From Vulcanisaeta distributa JCM 11216 (GTDB lineage: Archaea; Thermoproteota; Thermoprotei; Thermoproteales; Thermocladiaceae): DNA of 64,000 bases. The notes below the pieces were generated by a model. The model was given only the letters and a program-made list of their open reading frames with translations. It was not told where the DNA came from and made no database searches. The stretch spans positions 62,001 to 126,000 of the forward strand of contig NZ_BBBI01000003.1 in NCBI RefSeq assembly GCF_001315985.1. Reading direction: 5' to 3'. Below are positions 8,340 through 17,986 of this stretch, one piece after another. A program made the translations under genes and the position numbers. Within the stretch, counting starts at the first letter, position 1. Each line of letters begins with the position of its first letter.

Positions 8340-9714
8340 TTACGTGAAATCAATCTCGGGGGGGTGTCTACTCTTCATTAATTCCCTGAGGAATACCGTG
8401 GCGTAGTTACCGCGGGGGGGTAGTCTGAAGACTATGTTCAATTCGTAATTAACCAGGTTAATACCAATGATAATGAGCTTAGTAAATAACGGTCTATAAC
8501 CACCCCCCCTGACTGATAATCTTGGTATTGACTTAACCATAAACATCGATAAATCCACACCCTCCCTCCTAAGCACACTAAGCTCTATATCACTCTGAAT
8601 ACCGGGTGGGAACTTGGTATTATAACCTACTAAGTGCCCCCCCACGGGGATTGCGCGTCCCTTTATCACTAATTCATTGACCTTATCAACCATAGTCTCA
8701 TTTACGTGAATTACGTGCTTAGTCGGTAATCCATGCTCATCAAGCAGGGCAACAATATCACCAGGCAGCGCCCTATTTATTGGTAAACCTCTGCCTATCC
8801 GCTCACTCAGGGCTAGGTTGAATAGGTATGATTGGTAGGACTCAACGTAGAGGTTTAATAATTCACGGGGGGGCAACTTCCTTAGGGCGTTCACGAAATC
8901 CCTGGGGGGGTTACTGGCCAATTGCCTAAGTACAGCTCTTTCAGGGTAATACCTATAGCTCTTGGGCATTAATTCAAGGGCCTTTGAGTAATCACCAGTC
9001 CTCGCGATGAATTCCCTGACTTCCCTAATCCTTGGGGGGGGTTCCATTGGGTATGCATGAGCTAGCAATTCATTGACGGCATCCTCAAACTCACCAAAAA
9101 TAATGTGCTTACCTATAACGTGGGAGTTCGGCCTCTTTAAGCCGAATCTTTGATAACCATAGTATGTGGGTAAACCTCTCTCCATCAGTTGATTAATCAT
9201 GCAGTTAATGTTGTCCTTCCTGGATGGGTCGATATTCCTAACCCTTATGGTGAATTCGTTGCCCCCCCAAATATCACCGGTTGTGAAGGCCCTATCCATA
9301 CTTACCACGCTAAGTACCTTGATGCCTCTGCCGAAGTCGCTGGGTACTTCATTAATTGAGATCCCACGTACAGAGACCACCTGTGATGTGATGGCCACCG
9401 CATCCTTAAGTCCACCAAAGCTTATGTCGCGAGAGCCAACACCAAGCTTCCTACTTATTATCAACGATAGCGTTATTGCGTCAATACCCCCTCTTCTCAA
9501 TAATCATCCAGACCCAGGGTCCCGGCTTACCAACGATCCTAGGTAATGGCTTGCCAGTGACGCTGGTGGGCACGACCTGCCCATCAATCAGCACCTCCTC
9601 AACTATGAAGTCCTCAAGTCTCTCCTTAATCCTACCACCAATGCCCTCACAATCCGTTACATAGTAATTCATCCCAACATACCTATCAAGCCAGGTCTCC
9701 GATAATAACGGCAT
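8340..9714 (-). CDS. truD: tRNA pseudouridine synthase TruD, frameshifted
   Basis: TruD-family pseudouridine synthase, which in bacteria modifies U13 of tRNA-Glu; archaeal members act on U13 or U35 of tRNAs. The family core ISFGGLKDAVAITSQVVSV holds the catalytic Asp of GGxKDxxAxTxQ. Later regions TYYGYQRFGLKRPNSHVIG and LYVESYQSYLFNLALSE match motifs around the insertion domain. An N-terminal frame (9481-9714) with RIKERLEDFIVEEV is joined by one base: G5 at 9488-9492 where G4 fits. Several in-frame Gly or Pro insertions lie at 7- and 8-base runs (8401, 8881, 9041). About 455 residues when joined. Confidence 0.85.
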
Positions 9715-9758
9715 CTTACTGACCCTGGTAAATAATAAGGACTTTTAAGGAATTTTAT

Positions 9759-10058
9759 TTACTTGGTAAGGCACTCATTCATTAGCTCGGCAATGTCTGA
9801 GTAAGTCCTTCCCAAGCAGTCCTGACACACGATCCTAGTTACCTTATTACCCACGATCTCCACGTAACCAAGATCCTCAGGCCTTACCCAATGGCCACAT
9901 ACTGAGCACCTTCTAAGTCCGAGCAACCTATTCACTTCCCTAACCACTTTAGACGCCTCATTGTTCATTAGAATATGCCTTTCGTTGTTTATTACGGCTA
10001 CGGCAATGACTAAACCCTTAACCCTCATCAATGAAAGTTTTCTGAAGCTACTCATCAC
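9759..10058 (-). CDS. Small zinc-ribbon protein of unknown role
   Basis: 99 residues. A CSVCGHW ... CQDCLG four-cysteine zinc site occupies the C-terminal half, after a short alpha/beta N-terminal region (LVIAVAVINNERHILMNN). The motif resembles small archaeal RNA- or transcription-linked zinc ribbons, but the family is not recognised. It follows truD's promoter side on the same strand, so the two could be co-transcribed with this gene first. Confidence 0.55.
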   Translation of the reverse strand: MMSSFRKLSLMRVKGLVIAVAVINNERHILMNNEASKVVREVNRLLGLRRCSVCGHWVRPEDLGYVEIVGNKVTRIVCQDCLGRTYSDIAELMNECLTK

Positions 10059-10134
10059 TTAATTACTCTCTCTGCGATTAATAAATTACTTCCAGAGTCA
10101 TGTGTATAGCGAGTAACAGAGTTAAGCAAAACTT

Positions 10135-11051
10135 TCACTTCACTTCCTGCCCACGACTCGATAGGCAATACTCAATAAGTTCATCAACGCGGGTAAATGG
10201 TGATTTACGCACGTTATACCCCCCCATACCCATTAACTTACCAACTAGGGACAAGTAATCGCTAAGCCCCCCCATGGTCTGCGGTAAGGAGACAAGGACA
10301 TTACCAACGCAGTAATCAATGTCCGTCTTAACATCCATGGGCTTTGGTAAGGTGAGTATGAGGTCCTTACCAACAGCCTACTCACAGCCCTAACACCAAA
10401 CCTAACAATGGCCGAGAAGACCGGGTCCGAAACCTCAACACCCTCAACCCTGGACATCGCGAACTTACTATACGGTATTAAGCCGGGGGGGTTGGACCAA
10501 TCAACACGTAAATGCCAGACTCATACTGCCTGGATAGGTGGACAGAGAACGACCTCCTAACAACCATGCACCTAGCCTCCAGGTCAATCGTGAGCTCCCT
10601 ACTAACTAGCTTATTCGGAACCAGGTCAGCGGGTTCCCTAACGCCGGCCAGTATTGATTCGGGATTCTCATAAAAAATGGCGAGCCCGAGGTCCAGGATG
10701 TTGATATCATTAACAAGCTTGAGGTAGTTGTTCATCATTATGAGGTCGACTAGGGAGAAACTCCTCCTACTAAGCAAATCAATTAACGCCCCCCCCGCCA
10801 AATCCACCTCCTTAATCAACCCCCCCTCCTATACTGAACGGCTAGTGCATGAACATCCTCGATAAAGCCTCATTACCCGTTAAACCATTCCAAGCCCTTA
10901 AAAACGTACTGTTAATTGACTCATCATAACCACCACCGACCATCACGATGAGCGAAAGGGCTTGTTTCATGTTTTTCATCAGTAAATCATCCAGTGCTGT
11001 GTAATCCTCGATTAAGCGTCGCCACTCGGGGTAATCAATGTATGCAAGCAC
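10135..11051 (-). CDS. Unknown protein broken into at least four frames
   Basis: Not recognised. Four overlapping minus-strand frames line up as one gene of about 300 residues. It begins LAYIDYPEWRRLIEDYTALDDLL, passes SINSTFLRAWNGLTGNEALSRMF, then across a C7 run at 10809 into IKEVDLAG, RRSFSLVDLIMMNNYLKLV, SFSVHLSRQYESGIYVLIG, across a G7 run at 10485 into LIPYSKFAMSRVEGVEVSDP, and ends SPFTRVDELIEYCLSSRGQEVK. The middle alternates strands and helices. Breaks coincide with G/C runs and one further shift near 10370. It diverges from the dephospho-CoA kinase gene. Confidence 0.45.
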
Positions 11052-11091
11052 GCGATATTCCTTATTAATGACTTGTTAATAAGCCATTGCT

Positions 11092-11615
11092 GTGTATATA
11101 CTCGCCAGTAAGTGGGCTAGGTCCATGATGGCTTGGCCACTTGGTATAGCAATTGGTAGGGAGGCACCTGAGTCGATTATTAGGGTAAGGAGCGAGTATG
11201 AAAATTCCTTCCTTATAACAGTTGGTGATGTGGTCACGATGAACACAATAAGTATTGGAGGACTCCCAACCTGGCCTTTATGGATTTGAAGACCAGGAGG
11301 ACAATTGGCATGGGCGATGTTGAGGTTACTGGTTTTGACAGGGTCATTAATATGGTTAATAGGCCGGCAACGCTGGGTTTTGATGTAATTAATACCGTGA
11401 AAGATGCAATGAGGTATGCTGCTAGTGGTGTTCACGTGCTCATACAGGTTGATGGTGAGGAGGACTTGCTCGCGATACCCGCTGTACTCCTGGCGCCAAG
11501 GGGGGGTTCCCTGGTGCTGTATGGTCTCTATACCGGCTACCTAGTTGCCATACCGGTTAATGACGAGTATAGGCTCGCCTTCCTAAAGCTTTTTTCAATG
11601 ATGAAGCCAGGTTAG
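11092..11615 (+). CDS. GTP-dependent dephospho-CoA kinase (DUF359), frameshifted
   Basis: Archaeal GTP-dependent dephospho-CoA kinase, the DUF359/COG1909 family that performs the last step of coenzyme A synthesis. Family blocks are VGDVVTMNTI, then AFMDLKTRR (the family has vDxKTkR), VNRPATLGFDVI, and VLIQVDGEEDLLAIPAVL, followed by GSLVLYGLYTGYLVAIPV. The frame shifts near 11275 between the first two blocks. Start is uncertain: GTG at 11092 is listed, and ATGs at 11125 and 11128 also fit. APRGGS at the G7 run near 11500 probably carries an extra Gly. Confidence 0.8.
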
Positions 11616-11774
11616 TTCACCTAAAATGAATTGATGCAATGCAGTAGGTAATGCCTAAATCATCCTGAGTATGGAATAATGAGCTACTTAATGCCCTGTG
11701 GCTACGCAAGAAATATTATGCGCATACGTTTGGGTTAGTTAATTATAAAGTCTGAGTCGGTAGTATCCATAGAA

Positions 11775-13006
11775 ATGCAAGGTAGGGTTGAGGTTTTGTT
11801 TAGGGAGTTGGTTAGGGATGTTCCGTCGACCACCTACGCCACCCACGCACTCTATATGTACCCAGCGAAGTTCATACCGCATGTCGTTAGGTACGTCATT
11901 AATAAGTACACCAGCGAGGGTGATTGGTTGTTCGACCCATTCGCTGGTTATGGCACGGTAGCCATCGAGGCCTCACTGACTGGTAGGAATGCGGTTCTTT
12001 GGGACCTAAACCCAATCATGGAGGTCCTGGTTAGGGCATCGACGTACACTGGGGGGGAGTTAAGGCTTAGTGACTTCGACATTGATTGGGGGGGGTTCAG
12101 CAGGCCCTACAGGCCCCCCCTGTGGAGTAACATCAATTACTGGCACCCGAGGGAGTTCTACGAGGTGCTGAGCCGTGCCTGGGGGGGTTACTGGCATTAC
12201 GCCGTGCCCAGCGAGTTGAAGCCCGTGGTGGCAATACCACTGCTCAAGGTCACGAGGTACTTCAGCTACGCAGACCTGGAGATAGCCAAGCTGTACAGGT
12301 CCAGGGAGGCCGAGGCTAGGGTTAGGGAGTTACTAAGGGGGGGTGATTGGTGGAGTAGGCTTAGGGAGCTTTATTGGCAGTATGCAGGGAGACCTACGAT
12401 AAGATTAGGGATTACCAGTCCAGGGGGGGTCCCAGGGAGGTTGAGTTGATCGTTAGGGCTGGGGGGGTTGATTCACTGAACATGAGGCTTGATAGGGATG
12501 TTGATGTATTAATAACTTCGCCACCGTACCTACAGGCCCAGGAGTACATTAGGTCGTTCAAGCTTGAACTGGCTTGGCTTGGTTATGGCGATAGATTGAC
12601 GGAGCTCGCCAGGCGCGAGATACCGTATAATAACCCACCAAGCGTTAAGGTCAATAGTGAGGCGTACGCGAGGGTGAGGGAGGAGGTTAGGAGGCTTGAT
12701 CATGAGAGGCTCCTTGAAATCTACGACGCGTACTTCAGGTCATTGGTTCACTTCCTGGACAACAACCACGGGAGGGTTGGGAGGGTCATTGCAATATTCG
12801 TAGGGCCAACAAAGATTAGGAACATCAGGGTGCCAATAGATGAGGTACTCAGGGAGCACCTGGAGAGCCTTGGCTGGAGGCACGAGGTAACCCTAGTGGA
12901 TAGGATAGTCTCAAGGAGGCTCTTCAAGGTAGATAAAAACCCAGCAACAGGACTTAAAGACGAAAGAACACCAACAGAACACCTACTAATAATGAGTAAG
13001 AATTAA
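11775..13006 (+). CDS. DNA methyltransferase with TSPPY motif, frameshifted
   Basis: Amino-methyltransferase of the alpha/beta SAM-binding class. Motif I is DPFAGYGTVAIEA near residue 60, and motif IV is LITSPPYLQAQEY in the second half, a form found in N4-cytosine and some N6-adenine DNA methylases. A region NYWHPREFYEVLSRAWG(G)YWH matches an insert common to COG1041/COG0863-like archaeal enzymes, where one Gly is normal. The frame shifts once near 12375-12395. Total about 410 residues. No restriction enzyme gene is adjacent, so it is an orphan. Extra Gly or Pro codons sit at 7- and 8-base runs near 12049, 12088, 12114, 12187 and 12425. Confidence 0.75.
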
Positions 13007-13552
13007 TTCATAGTTAAGGAACAAGACCTAGCTTATATTTAAGAAGGAAATAGACCTTGTTGCAATATGCCGTGATAATAAGTCTGTATCATTTATCAGG
13101 TTAAGAATGAGTGAGTACATGGGTGGTCGTACAGGCCAGGAATCATTAATGAATAAGTCGAATAAAGTGCTTGGCCTAATAGTAATATGGATGATTGATT
13201 AGAGACGCCTTAAATAAACTCTTATGTCATCAAGCGCATAAACGTTAATCCATGAACATAGCCATCGGTCAATTTTTAACGCCTTACGTTGGTTCATGAA
13301 GGCTAGCTTAAGCCTGCGGTGCCTTACGAAATTATTTAGGTTCTCAAATGTATTACATGGTTAAGGCCTGATGAGGGGGGGTGGTTACTGGGTTTAATAT
13401 CGTGAGTAATGAGGGAAGTCTTAACAAGGACTAACCTGGCGGTACACATGGTGTAGCTTGGGAGGTGATTAGGGATCATTAATGCACTCTTATCTTAATA
13501 GTAATCCCACCATGTTTTTAAGCCTTGACTTGGTGAGGTCAAAGGGTGGTTG
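13007..13552. other. 546-base non-coding stretch
   Basis: No convincing gene. A 31-codon ATG frame at 13108-13203 ends in a hydrophobic stretch (VLGLIVIWMID) and may be chance. Two possible hairpins are seen: AGGCT-agctta-AGCCT near 13312-13327, and GTCTT-aaca-AGGAC near 13418-13432. A G7 run lies near 13375. An unrecognised RNA could be here, but nothing identifies it. Confidence 0.4.
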
Positions 13553-14234
13553 ATGCAGAGACCTTATGTGATTATTGTCTCGGCGGCCTCGGTGGACGGT
13601 AGGATAGCCAGTAAGACCGGTTACTCAAGGCTTTCATGCCCCCCCTTCGACTTAAAGAGACTTCATGAGGTTAGGGCGAGTGTCGATGCGATAATGGTTG
13701 GGGGCTAATACGGTAATTAATGATGATCCAACACTAACGCCTAGGTATGTTAAGGCTGTTAGAAACCCCCCCATAAGGGTCGTTATTGATGGGAAAATGA
13801 GAACACCACTAACGGCTAAGGTAGTCACGAATAAGGAGGCACCAACGATAATAGTCACCACGGAACAGGCTGACCGTAGTAAGATCACTCAATTAATGAA
13901 CATGGGCGTTGAGGTATGGGTAATGGGTAAGGAACGTGTTAACCTTAAAGACGTCCTTGAGAGGTTGTTCACGGAGAAGGGCGTTAAGAGGGTCCTTGTG
14001 GAGGGTGGTGGACACCTTAATTGGGAATTGATTAAGGAGGGGGGGCTTGTGGACGAGATTAGGCTCACGGTATCACCATACGTGTTCGGAGCAGGTACAT
14101 CATTCATAGAGGGCGAGGGATACCCAACAACGATGGAGGGACCTAGGTTAAGGCTTAAGTCCATCAACGTATGCGAATGCGGTCAGGAGGTTATAATTAA
14201 CTATATCGTTGAGAGGTGTTGTTCGTCAATATGA
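13553..14234 (+). CDS. Diaminohydroxyphosphoribosylaminopyrimidine reductase (RibD C-domain type), frameshifted
   Basis: Archaeal 2,5-diamino-6-ribosylamino-4(3H)-pyrimidinone 5'-phosphate reductase, an NADPH-dependent riboflavin-pathway step. It begins [16 protein letters not shown], continues [19 protein letters not shown], then [43 protein letters not shown] and [14 protein letters not shown], all family motifs. One break near 13703: G5 where G4 fits. Single extra residues at C7 or G7 runs (13639, 13767, 14039) match places where the family has one Pro or Gly. About 225 residues. It stands alone. Confidence 0.85.
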
Positions 14235-14410
14235 ACTTCGCCAGGAATAGTGATGATCAGAATTGCCAAAGAAGCCATGTGATACTTATTTACCTTAATT
14301 CACTACTTAAGGTTGTTGATCAACTTCTTATTGATGTTTCCTAAATCTTTAATATTATTAATTATGGTTAATATCATTAAACGCTTGGCGTTGCTTAATA
14401 AAAAGTTCTT

Positions 14411-14426
14411 AAGTACTTTTGTACTT
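14411..14426 (+). promoter_or_regulatory. Palindrome upstream of vapBC, possible operator
   Basis: AAGTAC-tttt-GTACTT is a perfect 6-base inverted repeat ending 22 bases before the vapB ATG, where an archaeal TATA box and transcription start would be. RHH antitoxins commonly bind such palindromes in their own promoters, so this is a fair operator candidate. Confidence 0.4.
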
Positions 14427-14448
14427 ACATTTCCTTAGTGTTTGTTCG

Positions 14449-14724
14449 ATGAGTAAGGGTAAGAGAGATATTGAGGTTATTAAGGTTGAATTGCCTAGGG
14501 ATTTGGCTGAGAGATTTCGTAGGTACGTGGCTCAGAGGTATGGGCTTAGGAGAGGTTCGTTATCAAGAGCCGTCGCTGATTTAATAGCCAGGGAACTCGC
14601 GCTTTATGGTGAGACTAATGGTAGTATTGATGCTATTGTGGGCCTTGGCCTTCAGTCTGATTATCAATGGAGTGGTGAGGACCTCGTCGAGGCCTTAAGG
14701 AGGAGGGCCCATGTACCTAATTGA
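14449..14724 (+). CDS. vapB: VapB-type ribbon-helix-helix antitoxin
   Basis: About 91 residues from the ATG at 14449. The N-terminus (DIEVIKVELPRDLAERFRRY) and GSLSRAVADLIARELAL fit a ribbon-helix-helix DNA-binding domain, with an acidic tail for toxin binding. It overlaps the PIN-domain gene by 14 bases, the usual antitoxin-toxin arrangement. A longer frame from 14419 would include the palindrome region, so the later ATG is preferred. Confidence 0.75.
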   Translation: MSKGKRDIEVIKVELPRDLAERFRRYVAQRYGLRRGSLSRAVADLIARELALYGETNGSIDAIVGLGLQSDYQWSGEDLVEALRRRAHVPN

Positions 14725-15112
14725 TGCCAACATATTCCTGGAGGTAATATACAGAAGGGATAAGTGGACTGAATGCTATGAGTTCCTTAACAGGGTTAAG
14801 AAAGGAGACATTAGGGCTTACGCTCTTCATTTCACTATATATGCCATATCAGCCATACTGGGTAAGCCTGACTTAATAAGTAAGTTCCTGCCTGAGATGA
14901 GTACTTGGCGTGGGCTCGTAATAATCGATTCACCGGTTGATGAGGAGGCTATGGCCGCGGAGCTTGCGTTTAAGGTAGGCTTGGACTTTGACGATGGTCT
15001 TCATTATTACTACGCTAAGAAGATGGGCCTTAAATTGATATCATTCGATAAGGACTTCGATAGAACTGACATAGAGAGGTTAGAACCGCATGGTGTATTA
15101 CGGACGTCATAG
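14711..15112 (+). CDS. vapC: VapC-type PIN-domain toxin
   Basis: 133-residue PIN-domain ribonuclease of a VapBC pair. The N-terminal MYLIDANIFLEVI holds the first catalytic Asp. A central acidic residue pair and GLDFDDGLHYYYAKKMGLKLISFDKDFD supply the remaining metal-binding acids. Length is normal and all key acids are present, so the toxin is probably intact. The expected target is RNA. The pair stands apart from neighbouring genes. Confidence 0.85.
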   Translation: MYLIDANIFLEVIYRRDKWTECYEFLNRVKKGDIRAYALHFTIYAISAILGKPDLISKFLPEMSTWRGLVIIDSPVDEEAMAAELAFKVGLDFDDGLHYYYAKKMGLKLISFDKDFDRTDIERLEPHGVLRTS

Positions 15113-15214
15113 TGATATGACGCACCTCTATTAATGGCACTCTATTCTAAGTAATAATTTAGTTTCCAAGTAATTAAATACGTAACCTCATGGCCATTAT
15201 TGCGTAAAGATGAC

Positions 15215-15603
15215 CTAAAGTACCGCCAATCCGTATGGTCTCGAATACTCTAATCGGCCAGTGGTTGGGTCAACACGAAGACCAAGACCTTCGAAGGTTA
15301 CGACCCCCCCAAGTAATGGCTCGGGGGGGACTCTAAAATAATCACTGGGAATATACCATCCCTATCAAGGAATCGCATGTAAGCCAGCGATAGGCTAGCG
15401 GCGATCTCACGACCATCAGCCAGCTTAAGCCTTATACTCGCCATGGGCTTTATACCCAGGTCCTCGGCGAGGTTTGGATTTATCACGGTATAAAACGCGC
15501 CGGTATCAACTAGGAAATCAACCTCCCTAACCCTTGACTTATCCGTATTACCTATAACACCCTTAACCCTGACATAACCCATAACATGTAAGTGATAATT
15601 CAA
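15215..15603 (-). CDS. Retropepsin-like clan AA aspartyl protease, frameshifted
   Basis: Small archaeal protein of the retropepsin-like aspartyl protease fold. FLVDTGAFYTVINPNLAEDLG has the DTGA active-site motif, followed by VRLADGR-like RLKLADGREIAA. The open frame ends at 15298, but with a C5 instead of the C7 run near 15325 it continues into EPLLG(G)VVTFEGLGLRVDPTTGRL, the standard C-terminal part, to a stop at 15215. About 128 residues. One Asp per subunit implies a dimer. Function in archaea is unknown. Confidence 0.7.
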
Positions 15604-15737
15604 GGGTAATTAAACCCTACAAAATACGAAAACCTAACTAATTAGGAAATAGCTAATAAAAGTCGTTAGAGGGAGCCATATTACTGAGGGATAGCAGGAT
15701 AAAGCATAATATAGCCCATAATTAGGGTTATTAATTA

Positions 15738-16484
15738 ATGAGAAATATCCTGATAGGCACCTGTGGATTTCTCACGGCGCGATCAAGGTATTACTCATTA
15801 TTTAAGGTTGTGGAGTTACAGGAGACCTTTTATGACTTGCCAACACCGGAGAGAATGAGTAGCCTGAGGAGGGAGGCCCCCCCTGCTGATTTTCAGTTTG
15901 CCGTTAAGGTGTTTCAGGGTTTGACGCATACCAGTGATTCACCGACTTGGCGCAGGATAAGGAGGGCTAGGTTAACGGGTGACTTGGGTAATTATGGCTT
16001 GCTTAGGCCCACGAGGGAGAATCTCGAGCTTTGGGATGAATTTGTTAACGTGACCAAGCCGCTCAACCCGGTGTTTTATGTCTTTCAGACGCCGCCTTCC
16101 ATGGAGGTGACTGAGGATAGTGTTAGGGATGTTGTTGAGTTCTTCCGCACGATAAGTAGTAATGGTAGGATTGGTTGGGAACCTAGGGGGGGCGTTAGTT
16201 ATAATAACGTTAATTTACTGAAGAGGATATTTGAGGAGGTGGGTATTGTGCACGTTGTTGATCCCTTTAAGCATGAGGTGCTCGTTACCCGCGACACGGC
16301 CTACTTTAGGCTTCATGGGATTGGTAAGGGTGAGGTTAATTACTCATATAAGTACACCGATGACGACCTTGGGAGACTTAAGGCCATCGTTGATGGTATT
16401 GAGTCATCCACCGTATATGTGATGTTTAATAACGTGCACATGCTTGATGATGCCCTCAGATTCACGAAGTTGATTGGGAGGTAG
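15738..16484 (+). CDS. DUF72 (YecE-like) protein
   Basis: 248-residue TIM-barrel-like protein of the DUF72 family. Typical blocks: IGTCGF at the N-terminus, VVELQETFYDLPT, DFQFAVKV, a YFRLHG motif near residue 195 and VYVMFNNVHMLDDALRF at the end. Biochemical role is unknown. It heads a three-gene run with DUF364 and DUF6884-like genes whose junctions are 1 base apart or overlapping, so they are probably one operon. Single Pro or Gly insertions at runs near 15877 and 16183 are probably artefacts. Confidence 0.8.
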   Translation: MRNILIGTCGFLTARSRYYSLFKVVELQETFYDLPTPERMSSLRREAPPADFQFAVKVFQGLTHTSDSPTWRRIRRARLTGDLGNYGLLRPTRENLELWDEFVNVTKPLNPVFYVFQTPPSMEVTEDSVRDVVEFFRTISSNGRIGWEPRGGVSYNNVNLLKRIFEEVGIVHVVDPFKHEVLVTRDTAYFRLHGIGKGEVNYSYKYTDDDLGRLKAIVDGIESSTVYVMFNNVHMLDDALRFTKLIGR

Positions 16485-16485
16485 T

Positions 16486-17268
16486 ATGCGGAGATTCTTC
16501 AGTAGGCAGGTTGCTGAGGAGGTCCTGAAGCTCCTCGGTAATGACCGTGTTGAGGTCCTTGACCAATGCAGCTGCCTTAACTATACCTACGTGCTTATAA
16601 ACACAGGGCTTGGGGGGGAGTTCCTTGGCATTGCCTACACTCCGGTTGAGGATTTGAGGGCCGGCGAGGTCGGCGTCGTCCCTAGGGTTGAGGAGCTCCC
16701 TGAACTCGTTATTAACCTAGACTCACTGGTTAGGGCCCTGGGGATTGCACTGATTAACGCCATATCTCATTACTTGGTTGTGCGTGATGGGCTCAGGCTT
16801 TCTCAGGGTGATTTAAAGAGCGAGATTCTGAGGTTCGTTAAGCCCTCGTGCACGGCTTGTTTTGTCGGTAGTATTACGCCGGTTGCAGAGGCACTCAGGG
16901 GGGGTAAGTGCGGTGTTTATCAACTGGAGAGGAGGAGTGACTTGAGGCATGATGGTTATCCTGATATCAATGCACCACTCATAATACCGAATTGCGACAT
17001 ACTCGTTATAACGGGCTCCGCGATGGTAAATAATACAATTGATCAATTACTGGCCATGAGGATGGATGGGGCAATCACCGTATTGAGCGGGCCCACGGCT
17101 GCCGCCTATCCCCCCCCAGTGCTGCATGGGTTGGGCATCAACGTCATCGGTAGTTCACTGGTTAAGAGGCCTCGCTCCGTCATTGAGTTACTTAAACTCG
17201 GAGCCGGTTATAGATTACTTGATAGGATGGGGTTATTGTTTAAGTACGTGTCAACAGGTGCCGTTTAA
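16486..17268 (+). CDS. DUF364 protein (putative metal-chelation domain)
   Basis: About 260 residues with a DUF364-type C-terminal half: VGSITPVAEALRG, then CDILVITGSAMVNNTIDQLLA and VLSGPTAAAYPPPVLHGLGINVIGSS, matching proteins thought to bind heavy metals or to be linked with molybdate/iron uptake. The ATG at 16486 is one base after the DUF72 stop. Cys-rich spots (QCSCLNY, SCTACF) are of interest for metal binding. The C8 run near 17111 may hold one extra Pro. Confidence 0.65.
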   Translation: MRRFFSRQVAEEVLKLLGNDRVEVLDQCSCLNYTYVLINTGLGGEFLGIAYTPVEDLRAGEVGVVPRVEELPELVINLDSLVRALGIALINAISHYLVVRDGLRLSQGDLKSEILRFVKPSCTACFVGSITPVAEALRGGKCGVYQLERRSDLRHDGYPDINAPLIIPNCDILVITGSAMVNNTIDQLLAMRMDGAITVLSGPTAAAYPPPVLHGLGINVIGSSLVKRPRSVIELLKLGAGYRLLDRMGLLFKYVSTGAV

Positions 17269-17861
17269 TGAGCAGGAGGGTTCTTGTAATTATTAATTGC
17301 AGTAGGAGGAAGTCGGTTAGGATTGAGTTGGTTAAGGAGAGACTTGGCTTGGTACCTGGTTTTGACCTTGAGAGAGAGGACGAGTATGAGAGTGCGTTGA
17401 GTGATTTGATGAGGCCGGCCCTTGATATGTATGATGGACCTGAGTTCAGAATTCTCAGACGCTTCAGAAGTTGTGTTGATGTCTTTATATTGTCCGCTAG
17501 ATATGGTATTATAAGTGGTGAGAGGCGGATAATACCCTACGATGCTTATTTAGGGAGTACTAACGAGACTGTGCTAAGTAAGTGGATGGCTTACGGCAAT
17601 CCGGACATGAATGAATTAGTAAGCGGTAGGTGGGATTACGTGATTATTAGGCTGACGAAGACCTACATGAGGTACTTCAGGAGGCTAGTGCATGATCCCT
17701 GTGGGTTAGGAAGTGAGATCCACATAATCGCTGGTAAAGGTAGGGACCTTAATTGCGGTAATGTTATTTATCACTATGTTAGAGGACCTGGTGATTCCCA
17801 ATCAGTGCTTAGGAGATTATTGGCTGAAACCTGTCCTTCAATTTCTAATTACTCTAAATAG
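17268..17861 (+). CDS. DUF6884-like protein
   Basis: 197 residues. VLVIINCSRRKS at the N-terminus, RPALDMYDGPEFRILRRF and DVFILSARYGIISGERRIIPYDAYLG match a family (DUF6884, related to YaaA) that has CSxxK, PAxxLYxGxxF and LSAxYGLxxxxxxIxPYD motifs. Some relatives are found near nucleic-acid modification or defence genes. The ATG overlaps the DUF364 stop by one base, so it is the third gene of the operon. Confidence 0.5.
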   Translation: MSRRVLVIINCSRRKSVRIELVKERLGLVPGFDLEREDEYESALSDLMRPALDMYDGPEFRILRRFRSCVDVFILSARYGIISGERRIIPYDAYLGSTNETVLSKWMAYGNPDMNELVSGRWDYVIIRLTKTYMRYFRRLVHDPCGLGSEIHIIAGKGRDLNCGNVIYHYVRGPGDSQSVLRRLLAETCPSISNYSK

Positions 17862-17986
17862 AAAATTTTTAAAAGTACTCATAAACAATACAGGTTCCCC
17901 CCCACGGTCATGTACGGTGAATACTTCAGTAAAAAACAGTTAGATTTTTAAAGACTACGTTTCTATGATATCATAAAGCCATAAAT

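Noticed and set aside
11775-13006. Complete restriction-modification system
   Set aside because: No nuclease or specificity gene is next to the methylase; neighbours are a CoA kinase and a riboflavin-pathway enzyme.
14419-14448. Longer start for the antitoxin gene
   Set aside because: It would place the palindrome and promoter inside the coding region; the ATG at 14449 begins the conserved RHH part.
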